DNA from: Haloarcula sp. H-GB4
GTDB taxonomy: Archaea; Halobacteriota; Halobacteria; Halobacteriales; Haloarculaceae
NCBI RefSeq assembly: GCF_030848575.1
Contig: NZ_JAVDDX010000001.1
Location: 1,364,001 to 1,428,000 of the forward strand
Reading direction: 5' to 3'
Length of the DNA: 64,000 nt
Part shown: positions 36,466-45,122 of the stretch, one piece after another
How the letters are laid out: every line of letters starts with the position of its first letter
Position numbering within the stretch: position 1 is the stretch's first letter
Position numbers and translations under genes: made by a program
Notes under the pieces: generated by a model
The model's database searches: none
Told to the model about the DNA's origin: nothing
What the model saw: the letters and a program-made list of their open reading frames with translations, nothing else

Positions 36466-37764
36466 TTATTCTGCCTCGTCTTCGTCGTCCTCCGCAGTGT
36501 TGTTCGGTCCGCTGGCGTTATCTGGGGGACCGCCGCCGTTGTCAGGGCCGCCGCCCGGACTCAGTGCCACCGTGCCGGTATCCGAGTTGACCGTTCCGGA
36601 CTCAGTGCCGACCGCGACGTGGACGTACTGATACGCGCCATTTGGCCAGGAATCCAGCGTCTTGACCGTTACGTTGCCGTCAGAGTCAGCGCTGACGACC
36701 GTTGCAGAGGCGTGGATAACGTCGCCGTCGGCATCCGCTTCAGCTTCGGAAACCACGGTGCCGAATATACCCTGTACCCCGATTGCAGGTATCGACTGGT
36801 TTTCGGAGAGATTGAGACCTGCGATACCGGTGTTGTCGCCGACTGTCGCAACACCGCTGACGCTGTCAAAGGAATTTTCGACAGTGATCTGGTCCTGACT
36901 GAAGCTCTCGTTTAGCTTGCCGGACACCGTCACCGTACTTGACTGCCGCTGGAGTTCACCCTGTCTTACCAGCATTACTGCGTGCGTGACGTTTTCGTCC
37001 GCCATCTCTGTTGCAACGTCTAGCGTGACGTTATCACCGGGATTGACCGGGTTTTGCGTCGACTTGACGGTCGAAGCGTTGTCCTGCACAAGCGCCTGCT
37101 CGACACCGACAACAGTAACGTTCCCGTTAACCGACACGTTTCCGTCGGATACCGACAGTCCCTCTTCGCCGCTATCGACAGTCACCAAGACGAGGGCGTA
37201 TACACCGCCCGATTCAGGAGTGTAGGACGCGTTTAGTTCACCCTCGTCACTTATCGCTCCAACGCCATCTGCATCATCAAGTAGTTCCGCTGACGTGAGA
37301 TTCGAATTGTTTGCGAAGATGTCTCCGAGTGAGCCCGAAATGTCGCTCGTGTTTGCGCCTTCGGTGGTCGGTGCTTCATCTAACTTGACAGCCAGTAGTT
37401 GCGCTTCGTCGCCGGCAAGTGCCCTCGTCCCGGCACCGATCCTTGGCTCGAAGGACATATTTATCGACTCGTTGCGCTCATGGACTGTCAGCGTCCGCTT
37501 GTTGAGCGGTAAGTCGCCAGTCGCAGCTGATTCGACGTTGATGAACGTCCGAGGTGCCACTATCGTAGTCGGCCCTTCTGATGTCGTTCGAAGCGTGAGC
37601 GGGGACCGCTCCCACACGTCGACGTTTTCGGTCACCGAGACCGACTGGCTCTCGGCAACGGGGGTTGCTCCGACGGTGGACGTCACTGATAACGGACCAG
37701 TGAGTACCAGCGTGACTGCCATCACGAGGATGACAGCCGGTTTTACTATTGGTGTTTTTACCAT
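36466..37764 (-). CDS. Secreted surface protein, paralogue lacking the PGF-CTERM tail
   Basis: 432 residues from MVKTPIVKPAVILVMAVTLV. The signal peptide, the VTENVDVWERS opening, and blocks such as LRTTSEGPTTIVAPRTFINV and AELLDDADGVGAI match the gene at 34384 closely. It stops after a short Gly/Pro/Asn linker (GGGPDNGGGPPDNASG) and an acidic end AEDDEDEAE. It has no stalk repeats, no PGF motif and no C-terminal helix, so it should be released or held by other means. The minus-strand AAATATATC (about 37789-37797) is centred about 29 bases before the ATG, again pointing to a leaderless start rather than the GTG at 37812. Confidence 0.8.
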   Translation of the reverse strand: MVKTPIVKPAVILVMAVTLVLTGPLSVTSTVGATPVAESQSVSVTENVDVWERSPLTLRTTSEGPTTIVAPRTFINVESAATGDLPLNKRTLTVHERNESINMSFEPRIGAGTRALAGDEAQLLAVKLDEAPTTEGANTSDISGSLGDIFANNSNLTSAELLDDADGVGAISDEGELNASYTPESGGVYALVLVTVDSGEEGLSVSDGNVSVNGNVTVVGVEQALVQDNASTVKSTQNPVNPGDNVTLDVATEMADENVTHAVMLVRQGELQRQSSTVTVSGKLNESFSQDQITVENSFDSVSGVATVGDNTGIAGLNLSENQSIPAIGVQGIFGTVVSEAEADADGDVIHASATVVSADSDGNVTVKTLDSWPNGAYQYVHVAVGTESGTVNSDTGTVALSPGGGPDNGGGPPDNASGPNNTAEDDEDEAE

Positions 37765-38399
37765 TACCAAAACAGTACTGAAGCCTGTGATATATTTCTT
37801 GTGCAGTGACACTATTTGAGTGACTTCAGAGAGTCTCTAGACGCACATAGCGCACAAACTAGAGTGTAATTGATTGTTTTCTTTTAGTTATTTCTTTTTG
37901 ATGGGTACTAGCAAATAAGGTGGTAATTAACCGATACTAAAACAGTCTATATAATAGCCCAGTGACTGTAGCCTGTGTTTAGAACTGTAATTACTGAACT
38001 AATCTGGTACAATCCAGTAGAGAGTTCGCTTCATCGGGCAGGTGCCATAGGCTAGTTACTGAGGGCTGTCAGGCACGCGGCGCTGCAATTCCACCTGACT
38101 CTCATGAAATACCCGAAAGCATGACATCGGCCCGTTTTCGGACGGATTGTGGCATGGGAGACTCCCCTCGGAATCCAGTCGGGACGAGACCACAGTGGGA
38201 GAGAACACGGAGAACCGCATCGCGAAGATACGTCTCTGGTATATTGGGTCGGAGAATTGCGAGGGAAGATCGCTCCGTGCGAGTCTTCCAGCACCGATCG
38301 GCCTCGTCTTCTCCGCGAGTCACCACCGGGGACGGCGGCGAACTCGCGACCGTGACGACGGCCGCTCACTGTTTGCGAGGGACCGTGTCGGTCCAACAG
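37765..38399 (+). other. Noncoding region, AT-rich then GC-rich
   Basis: The first 270 bases (to about 38040) are AT-rich with no coding frame. From 38050 several frames are open in both directions, but none has a start, domain or composition that convinces. I see no known RNA. Confidence 0.4.
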
Positions 38400-38420
38400 T
38401 GCGATGGAAGGGATTTGAAC
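38400..38420 (-). repeat. Copy of the tRNA-Leu 3' end
   Basis: These 21 bases match the 3' end of the tRNA-Leu gene (38510-38530) with one mismatch (TGCGAtGGAAGGG...), in the same orientation and 110 bases away. The flank does not fold as a tRNA: bases beside the T-loop do not pair. It looks like an attachment-site remnant left by an integrated element. Confidence 0.6.
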
Positions 38421-38509
38421 TACGCGGAGGCGGGCAACCGCCCCGCCTACTCTCATTCAAACTCTTCCGTGTGCATCTTTCGGCGCCGCGTTGTGCGGCC
38501 CCTATACGA

Positions 38510-38593
38510 TGCGAGGGAAGGGATTTGAACCCTTGGACCCCTACGGGAGCGGATCTTGAGTCCGCCGCCGTTTCCTGGCTTGGCTACCCTCGC
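38510..38593 (-). tRNA. tRNA-Leu (anticodon CAA)
   Basis: 84 bases on the minus strand. The acceptor arms GCGAGGG and CCCTCGC pair perfectly, with discriminator A and no encoded CCA. The anticodon stem GCGGA/TCCGC encloses loop CTCAAGA with anticodon CAA, reading the Leu codon TTG. A long variable arm is present (CTCCCGTAGGGGTC), as expected for tRNA-Leu, and the T-loop is TTCAAAT. No intron. Confidence 0.95.
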
Positions 38594-38792
38594 ACGCGTA
38601 TTGCATTCAGATACATGGTAGTACGGTATAAATGTCGTACGGAAGCGACTCGGGACCGGCCAGGCACATGGCAATGCTTGAACCGAATATACCAGACCTC
38701 AATGCAGTGCGCTCGGGGGTAGATTGGGTTTCAATGGCAATCATAGCTGACAGAACCGGTGGTTTGACCCACCATGAACCAGTAGCGTAGGC

Positions 38793-39275
38793 ATGGACGA
38801 CCACACGCGTGACCCGACCGTCGAGGCTCCCGACGGGAACCCATCGGGGTGGCGAAGCGACGGTCAGTGGGAACACGAGACGCTCAGACGGGCCGTGGTC
38901 CACGGCGTCCGCCTGTACAACTCTGACGAGTTCCACGAATCACACGACTGTTTTGAGGACGAATGGTACAACTACGGCCGCGGGAACACGGAGAGCAAGT
39001 TCCTCCACGGGATGGTGCAAGTCGCCGCCGGCGCGTACAAGCACTTCGACTTCGAGGACGACGACGGGATGCGGTCGCTGTTTCGCACATCACTGCAGTA
39101 CTTCCGTGGCGTCCCCAACGATTACTACGGCGTCGACCTGCTAGATGTTCGGACGACGGTAACAAACGCACTATCGGACCCGTCGGCACTACACGGCTGG
39201 CAGATCCGTCTCGATGGCGAGTACCCGACGTGCCGCCCGGAGGATATCGAGTTCGCGGAGTCGCTCGAACACTGA
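38793..39275 (+). CDS. DUF309 family protein
   Basis: 160 residues. The family signature is plain: [16 protein letters not shown] at residues 47-62, with the His/Glu/Asp pattern, followed by [18 protein letters not shown]. The domain is an all-helical bundle. The biochemical role of the family is not known; the conserved acidic and His residues suggest metal binding. The gene stands between tRNA-Leu and the AstE-like gene, on the same strand as the latter. Confidence 0.85.
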   Translation: MDDHTRDPTVEAPDGNPSGWRSDGQWEHETLRRAVVHGVRLYNSDEFHESHDCFEDEWYNYGRGNTESKFLHGMVQVAAGAYKHFDFEDDDGMRSLFRTSLQYFRGVPNDYYGVDLLDVRTTVTNALSDPSALHGWQIRLDGEYPTCRPEDIEFAESLEH

Positions 39276-39320
39276 CTGAATCCGGACAATTCTAAAGGCT
39301 GGGCGCGTTATCACGGGTAG

Positions 39321-40109
39321 ATGCGAATCGAGCAACTGGGAGACGGGGTTCCAGAAGTGGCCGTCGTGGGGAGCATCCACGGCGACGAACCGTGCGGCCG
39401 GGACGGCATCGAAGCCGTCCTTGCCGACCCGCCAGAGGTCGAGCGCCCTGTCAAATTTATCATCGCGAACGAAGCCGCCCTTGACGCGAACAAGCGGTAT
39501 CTCGATACGGACCTCAACCGCTCGTTCCCTGGTGACACCGACAGTGAGTCCCGCGAGACACGGTTAGCCGCGACCATCACGTCTGAGCTCCGTGATTGCA
39601 CCGTGCTTTCGTTGCACTCCACGCAGTCCTACGATGGGATGTTCGCCCTTGTCGACGAGCTCACACCGGAGATGGAGGACCTCTGTAGTGTCCTTTCCGT
39701 GGACGCCGTTGTACAGACGAAAGGTGCAAACGAGGGGCGAATGATCGCAACAGTGGACTCCGTGCTCGAAGTCGAGTGCGGCTATCAGGGCTCCGCGGAA
39801 GCCGCCGAGAACGCAGCGCAGGTCATCCGAGAGTTCCTCGCCGCCACCGGCGTTACCGCCGAGTCACCGCCGCAACGGGAGACATCACTGCCAGTGTTCC
39901 AGCTCGGCGAGCCGATTCCGAAGGCAGCAGCCGACCAGTACGAAGTGTTCGTCCGGAACTTCGAGCCGGTCCCCGAGGGCGACCCTGTCGCAGCAGCCGA
40001 CGACGAAACCGTTGTTGCGGAGGAGCCCTTCCACCCGGTGTTGCTCTCAGCCTACGGCTACGAGGACGTGTTCGGCTTTACCGCGGATCGGATCGGGATG
40101 CTTGATTGA
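39321..40109 (+). CDS. Succinylglutamate desuccinylase/aspartoacylase family zinc hydrolase
   Basis: 262 residues. The zinc site is SIHGDEPCG with His20 and Glu23, and the third ligand is His99 in LSLHSTQSYDG. DLNRSFPG at 64-71 is the substrate-binding motif of the family, and LEVECG near 150 supplies the catalytic Glu. The family removes acyl groups from amino acids in the cytoplasm. The length is short for AstE (about 320), so the substrate may differ. The DUF309 gene ends 45 bases before it, so the two may form a unit. Confidence 0.85.
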   Translation: MRIEQLGDGVPEVAVVGSIHGDEPCGRDGIEAVLADPPEVERPVKFIIANEAALDANKRYLDTDLNRSFPGDTDSESRETRLAATITSELRDCTVLSLHSTQSYDGMFALVDELTPEMEDLCSVLSVDAVVQTKGANEGRMIATVDSVLEVECGYQGSAEAAENAAQVIREFLAATGVTAESPPQRETSLPVFQLGEPIPKAAADQYEVFVRNFEPVPEGDPVAAADDETVVAEEPFHPVLLSAYGYEDVFGFTADRIGMLD

Positions 40110-40154
40110 GCGGGTTTGTAGCGGGGTTCGGCCCAGTCGTTATTTCACCGTCGA

Positions 40155-40514
40155 TTAGTCATGGTTTTGCGCGAGAACTTCATACGAGGTATACTCAATC
40201 CTGTCCGGGTCGTCCGCAAGAACCGAGTCGAGTAGTTCGTCCTCCCAGCGGAGCCACGCATCCGGATACGCCGACTTCGGCACCGGGTCATCAACAGGGC
40301 CCCAGACAGCCTCCCAGCTAGCTGTGCTCTCGTACACCCAGACTGCTGCGAACTGATCTGTGCGGCTTCCCTTGATGCCACGTCCGATCCGGTAGTCGAC
40401 CAGTCCGGGTATGTCATCGAAGAGAGCCTCGTCGACTGCTACGGTAACTGCGTCGCGGAAGTCGGCAGGGCTTGCCGAGTCAGCTAACTCGTAGTGGTGG
40501 ATGCTTATTATCAT
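40155..40514 (-). CDS. Small dimeric alpha/beta-barrel-like protein
   Basis: 119 residues from MIISIHHYELADSASPADFR. The longer frame from 40664 adds 50 residues without family character. The pattern of a first strand (IISIHHYEL), a helix, then GLVDYRIGRGIKG and FAAVWVYESTASWEAVWG is that of ferredoxin-like dimeric barrels such as the ABM/Dabb families or EthD. I cannot assign a reaction. It follows the dipeptide transporter genes on the same strand, but its start lies 128 bases after the transporter's end. Confidence 0.6.
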   Translation of the reverse strand: MIISIHHYELADSASPADFRDAVTVAVDEALFDDIPGLVDYRIGRGIKGSRTDQFAAVWVYESTASWEAVWGPVDDPVPKSAYPDAWLRWEDELLDSVLADDPDRIEYTSYEVLAQNHD

Positions 40515-40641
40515 CCTGTCGTCACATTTCGGATATCTGTCACCACTCACGTATAATCTGTTCCCAGGATCAATGCCATTCTGCAGCAGCCCACTGTGCT
40601 TCAGCCCGACGGACAAGCCAGTCCTCTGTGGTGGCTGACTC

Positions 40642-41946
40642 TTACTTAGACTGCTGCTGGCCATCAGTCTCGACTAAATGACAGGCAGCGCGGTGTCCAT
40701 CCGCGATAGCTACTGTTCGCGGTTTTTCACGAATACACGCTGTCGGAAACGCCTCAACGAGGAGTTCTTGTGCGCGGTTGACCTCGCCATCAAGCACGAG
40801 ATTGAGTGAGTCTTCGACAATCCGATCAGCCTGGCTATCGGCGAGCGTCTGGGGCATATCGAACTCATCGCGTATCGCCCGTCGGGTCTGGCTGTCTGTG
40901 ACTTCCTCGACTGCGACACCAGTCTCGGCGGCGACGAACTCCCGGACGGTTTCGTGGTCGATTCCCTCCTCGTTGAGTCGGTGTCTGAAATCGAGCACTG
41001 CCCGCCAAGCGGACTGTTCGAAATCGTACGCTTCGGGCGGGATGACTTTCGGACACCGCGTGTGGAAGCGGCAACCACTTGGTGGATTCGCCGCCGACGG
41101 GACATCACCGGAGAGGATGATACGGTCGCCACGCGCTCGTGGGTCGAGTGTCGGTATCGACGAGACGAGCACTTCGGTGTAGGGGTGGCAGGGTGCTTCG
41201 AACAACCGCTCGGTCGGCGCCGTCTCGACGATCTCGCCGAGGTACATCACCGCGATACGGTCGCAGATTTCCCGGATCACACTCATGTCGTGGCTGATGA
41301 CGATGACACTGAGGTCGAACTCCGACTGCAGGTCCCGAAGCAGCGCGAGGATGTCTGACTGGACGGAGACATCCAGCGCACTCGTCGGTTCGTCAGCGAT
41401 TAGCAGGTCTGGGTTCAACACGAGTGCCCGAGCCAGGGCGATTCGCTGTTTCTGGCCCCCGGAGAACTCGTGGGGGTACCTGTCGATGTCACCCGCGGAG
41501 AGGCCCACCCGTTCCAGCAGGTCCGACACCACTTCGCGCCGTAGCTCCCGGTCCGTCACGCCGTGGATGACCAGTGGTTCCGCGACCGAGTCCCCGATAG
41601 ACATCCGCGGGTCGAAACTGGCGCTGGGGTCTTGGAAGATCATCTGCGCGTTCCGCCGGAAGGCTTTGAGCTCGTCGTTGTCGAACGCTGTCACCTCCCG
41701 GCCGTCGAACCGGATCGACCCTGAAGTCGGCTCGACCAACTGCAACAGCGCTCTGGCGGCTGTCGATTTCCCACAGCCGGATTCGCCGACGATACCGACC
41801 GTCTCCCCGTGGTCGACCATCAGGTCGATGCCATCGACGGCTTTGACCCGACCGACCTCCTGCTTGAGGATGCCCTCGGTGATCGGGAAGTGCTTGCAGA
41901 GGTCCTCGACCGCCAGCAGCGGCGGCTCACCCATCGGTGTACTCAC
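40642..41946 (-). CDS. dppF: Dipeptide/oligopeptide ABC transporter ATP-binding protein (DppF/OppF)
   Basis: 434 residues. Walker A GESGCGKST is near 53-61, signature FSGGQKQRIALARAL near 164-178, Walker [13 protein letters not shown] near 185-196, switch region VISHDMSV. The peptide-transporter C-terminal block GDVPSAANPPSGCRFHTRCP is present. Between that RCP and the final C..EKP and ADGHRAACHL segment there is an insertion of about 100 residues compared with bacterial DppF (ETVREFVAAETGVAVEEVTD and following). The start overlaps the end of dppD by 20 bases. With dppD it powers uptake of peptides or a related nitrogen compound. Confidence 0.9.
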   Translation of the reverse strand: MSTPMGEPPLLAVEDLCKHFPITEGILKQEVGRVKAVDGIDLMVDHGETVGIVGESGCGKSTAARALLQLVEPTSGSIRFDGREVTAFDNDELKAFRRNAQMIFQDPSASFDPRMSIGDSVAEPLVIHGVTDRELRREVVSDLLERVGLSAGDIDRYPHEFSGGQKQRIALARALVLNPDLLIADEPTSALDVSVQSDILALLRDLQSEFDLSVIVISHDMSVIREICDRIAVMYLGEIVETAPTERLFEAPCHPYTEVLVSSIPTLDPRARGDRIILSGDVPSAANPPSGCRFHTRCPKVIPPEAYDFEQSAWRAVLDFRHRLNEEGIDHETVREFVAAETGVAVEEVTDSQTRRAIRDEFDMPQTLADSQADRIVEDSLNLVLDGEVNRAQELLVEAFPTACIREKPRTVAIADGHRAACHLVETDGQQQSK

Positions 41947-42982
41947 CTTTGTGTCCGTTTTCTACTACGGCCGGGTCGCCGTCCGGGCCGTAGTGGATAC
42001 AGGATGCCGCTTGGCCGCCACCGAGGTCGTAAAGAGGCGGCTGGTCGCCAGTGAAGCATGTCTCTCGGGCGTACGCACAGCGGTCGGAAAACTGACAGCC
42101 AGCCGATTCGTCGTGGAGATCGGGAAGCGTTCCCGGAATCGTGTCCAATGTAGTGCCTCGTCCAGGAAGACAGTCAAACAGCGCTTGCGTGTACGGGTGG
42201 GCCGGCGACTCGAACACGTCGTAAACGCTCCCGTGTTCCATGACAGCCCCCGCGTACAGCACGACGACCCGGGCGGCCACCTCAGCGACGACTCCCAAAT
42301 CGTGCGTGATGAGCAGTATCGACATCCCCAATTCCGATTGAAGCCTCTTGAGCAGGTCTAGCAACTGGGCCTGGATGGTCACGTCTAGCGCCGTCGTCGG
42401 TTCGTCGGCGATCAAGAGGTCGGGATTCGCCGCGAGTGCCATCGCGACGGCGACCCGCTGTTTCATCCCACCGGATAGTTCGTGGGGGTAGGCATCGTAA
42501 TGACTTGACGCGTCGGGGATATCTACTTGATCAAGCAGCGTCACCGCGCGCTCTTTGGCCTCGGCTTTGCTGACATCTTCGTGTAGCTGAATCGCTTCGC
42601 GCACCTGCCACCCGACCGTGTAACAGTGGTTCAGCGCGTCCTGTGGGTTCTGGAACACGTGTGCGATGCGGTTCCCGCGGACCGCCCGCAATTCCTGCTT
42701 CGAGAGGGTCACCAGGTCGCGGCCGTCGAACGTAACCGACCCGTCGACGATTCGGCCGGGCGGCATCGGAATCAGTCGGGTCAGCGTTTCTGCAGTCACC
42801 GTCTTGCCGCTCCCGCTCTCGCCGACAATGCAGACCGTCTCACCCCGGTCAATGTCGAAGGAGACGCCGTCAACGGCTCGAAGCCGGCCCGCGTCCGTCT
42901 CGAACTCGACGGTGAGGTCCCGAACAGACAGGAGCGGGGCGTTACGTGACGGACTCGGTGGGGCCTGGCGCTGGTCGCTCAT
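41927..42982 (-). CDS. dppD: Dipeptide/oligopeptide ABC transporter ATP-binding protein (DppD/OppD)
   Basis: 351 residues from [20 protein letters not shown]. The ATG overlaps the TGA of dppC (ATGA); the longer frame from 43093 would run into dppC. Walker A GESGSGKT is near 55-62, the signature is [15 protein letters not shown], Walker B is [12 protein letters not shown], and the C-terminal peptide-transporter block is [19 protein letters not shown]. Translationally coupled with dppC upstream and dppF downstream. Confidence 0.92.
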   Translation of the reverse strand: MSDQRQAPPSPSRNAPLLSVRDLTVEFETDAGRLRAVDGVSFDIDRGETVCIVGESGSGKTVTAETLTRLIPMPPGRIVDGSVTFDGRDLVTLSKQELRAVRGNRIAHVFQNPQDALNHCYTVGWQVREAIQLHEDVSKAEAKERAVTLLDQVDIPDASSHYDAYPHELSGGMKQRVAVAMALAANPDLLIADEPTTALDVTIQAQLLDLLKRLQSELGMSILLITHDLGVVAEVAARVVVLYAGAVMEHGSVYDVFESPAHPYTQALFDCLPGRGTTLDTIPGTLPDLHDESAGCQFSDRCAYARETCFTGDQPPLYDLGGGQAASCIHYGPDGDPAVVENGHKGEYTDG

Positions 42983-44154
42983 GTGTTCCCCTCCGAGCGC
43001 GGGTCGAGGGCGTCCCGCAGCGCATCGCCCACGAAATTGAACGCCAGAATGGTGAGAAAGAGAAAGACGCCGGGGATGGTCGAAACCCACCACGCCGACC
43101 CGAGGTCAGACCGCCCGGCCGCGATGGTCTGTCCCCAGGAGGGGATCGTCGGGTCACCGAGCGAGAGAAACGCTAGCCCGGCTTCAAACAGGATGAGTCC
43201 CGGAATCAACAGCGTCAGGTTCGTGATGACCGTCCCGGAGACGTTCGGGAGGATGTGTCGGCGGATGACGTGTTTCGCGTCCGCGCCGGCGCAGCGAGCC
43301 ACTTCGACGTACTCATCTTCCGAGCGCTGGAGCGCCGCACTCCGAACCAGTCGCGCGGTGCCGCCCCAGCTGAGGAGCCCGAACACGAGAATGAACATCA
43401 GTAGGCTCCCACCGAAGAGATAGATCAGAAGGATGTACAGCAGGAACGACGGGAAGACTTGCTGGATATCTACGTATCGCATGAGCACCTCATCAACCAG
43501 ACCGCCGAGATAGGCAGCCACGGTCCCAACGGTCGCACCGATGCTGATGATGAGAAACGACGTGATCAGGCCGATGCGAATGGAGACCCGCATGCCGAGG
43601 ACCACCAGTGCGAGGATGTCCTTGCCCTCACCGGTCGTTCCGAGAGGGAACGCCCAGCTCCCGTAGCACTGCCCGTCCGCGACTCGACCGACACACTGCA
43701 ACGGAACCGAGCTGTCGACGGCCACGCCGACCGGTGGCTGGTAGCTCTGTATCAGTTCGACCGATGGTTTCCCGACGAGCAGTGGGCCGAACAGACCGAT
43801 CGTGAACAGGACTACCAGATAGCCGAGGCTGACGACAGCGGCGCGATTCTTCCGGAACTCCCGCCAGTAGTGGGCAGCCATCCGCCGATTCGTCCACAGC
43901 GGGACGAGAATATAGAAGCCAAACAGCAGCAGCGACAGCGTGAACAGCCAGTCCAGCTGGGTGATGTCCCAGCCATTTCGGAATATGGGGTTCGGCTTGA
44001 ACAGTGGTGACGGACGGAAGTAATCGTAGAGGAATAGGGCCGCGAGAAAGAGCAGCGACAGGAGGAACCCGGTCGTTTGCCGGGAGAGTCCGACCCCCCG
44101 GTCGGCGTCCCAGTCAATGTCTTCGAACCGTCGGCGGGGCGTATCCGAGCTCAT
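42979..44154 (-). CDS. dppC: Dipeptide/oligopeptide ABC transporter permease (DppC/OppC)
   Basis: 391 residues. Helices are at about 30-48, 65-85, 110-130, and five more in the BPD-type permease domain (about 185-385). The loop that contacts the ATPase is ARCAGADAKHVIRRHILPNV, the EAA motif of this family. The N-terminus is about 90 residues longer than in bacterial DppC and has two extra helices, common in haloarchaeal members. The start codon shares a base with the stop of dppB; the end overlaps dppD. Confidence 0.92.
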   Translation of the reverse strand: MSSDTPRRRFEDIDWDADRGVGLSRQTTGFLLSLLFLAALFLYDYFRPSPLFKPNPIFRNGWDITQLDWLFTLSLLLFGFYILVPLWTNRRMAAHYWREFRKNRAAVVSLGYLVVLFTIGLFGPLLVGKPSVELIQSYQPPVGVAVDSSVPLQCVGRVADGQCYGSWAFPLGTTGEGKDILALVVLGMRVSIRIGLITSFLIISIGATVGTVAAYLGGLVDEVLMRYVDIQQVFPSFLLYILLIYLFGGSLLMFILVFGLLSWGGTARLVRSAALQRSEDEYVEVARCAGADAKHVIRRHILPNVSGTVITNLTLLIPGLILFEAGLAFLSLGDPTIPSWGQTIAAGRSDLGSAWWVSTIPGVFLFLTILAFNFVGDALRDALDPRSEGNT

Positions 44155-45122
44155 CAGCGATCACCGTAATCGATTCGGGGGTCGAGAACGGTATACGCGA
44201 TGTCCTGGAGCAGGTTGCCGACGATGGCGATGAACACGCCGATTAACGTCGTTGCAAGCACGAGCGGCGTGTCCTGGTTCTGTATCGCACGGAAGCTCAA
44301 TTGTCCAAGCCCGGGGATGCCAAACACCACTTCGACGAGATACGAACTGGCGATGAACAACCCTAGCAGGTCGGCTACGAGAATCGTCGACAGCGGGACA
44401 GCGGCCGGCCGGAAGACGTGTCTGAGCAGTATCCATCGCTCCGAGGCGCCTTTGGCCCTCGCCGTCTTCGTGAACGTCGCTTGAACGTACTCCAGCGCCT
44501 CCGCGCGGGAGTAGCGCGCGAGACTGGCAATCGAGCCCGTTGTGAGGACGAACACAGGCAAAACGAGCTGTCTGGCGTTGGCCAGACTGAACACGGGGAC
44601 ATCTGGGTCGAACACGATGGGGACGAGGTCGAGATGGACACCGAAGATGACCAGCAGGATGATCCCGAACCAGAAGTTCGGGATGGCATAGCCGAAAAAC
44701 GCGACGAACGTCGCCGCGTAGTCGAACTTCGAGTACTGGTGGGTCGCCGAGTACAGCCCGACTGACAGCCCGAACACGACGGTCAGCACACTCCATGGAA
44801 CCGAGTACATGACCGTGTACGGTAGTGCGTCTATGATGGCTGCAGTCACTGGCTGGCCCCGGGACGTGCTGTACCCCCAGTTGAACGTCGCCATGTTCGT
44901 CATGTAATCGACGTACTGTCGCCACAGCGGGCGGTCTAACCCACGCCGCTGTTCGTAGGCTTCCCGTGCAGCCTCCGCGTCACCGCCCGAGACGGCCGCC
45001 TGGAACTGGATTGAGGCGAGCGTCTGTTCCTGAGTCACCAGCAGCAGCGCCCAGGTGATCGAGAGGATAATAAACGTCGCAACGACCGCCCAGAGCAACC
45101 GGCGGACGACGTACCACCTCAT
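44154..45122 (-). CDS. dppB: Dipeptide/oligopeptide ABC transporter permease (DppB/OppB)
   Basis: 322 residues. The first helix is VVRRLLWAVVATFIILSITW, the remaining helices lie at about 95-310, and the EAA loop reads TFTKTARAKGASERWILLRH, typical of DppB. The N-terminal external loop (QTLASIQFQAAVSGGDAEAA) is usual for the family. Its start overlaps the 3' end of the substrate-binding protein gene by 4 bases. Confidence 0.92.
   Translation of the reverse strand: MRWYVVRRLLWAVVATFIILSITWALLLVTQEQTLASIQFQAAVSGGDAEAAREAYEQRRGLDRPLWRQYVDYMTNMATFNWGYSTSRGQPVTAAIIDALPYTVMYSVPWSVLTVVFGLSVGLYSATHQYSKFDYAATFVAFFGYAIPNFWFGIILLVIFGVHLDLVPIVFDPDVPVFSLANARQLVLPVFVLTTGSIASLARYSRAEALEYVQATFTKTARAKGASERWILLRHVFRPAAVPLSTILVADLLGLFIASSYLVEVVFGIPGLGQLSFRAIQNQDTPLVLATTLIGVFIAIVGNLLQDIAYTVLDPRIDYGDR

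Noticed and set aside
38121-38528. 135-codon plus-strand frame running into the tRNA-Leu gene
   Set aside because: Its end is only the complement of the tRNA and its partial copy; Arg-rich and without features.
41285-42361. 358-codon plus-strand frame over dppF/dppD
   Set aside because: Ser/Arg-rich, spans two coupled ABC genes on the other strand and has no domain.
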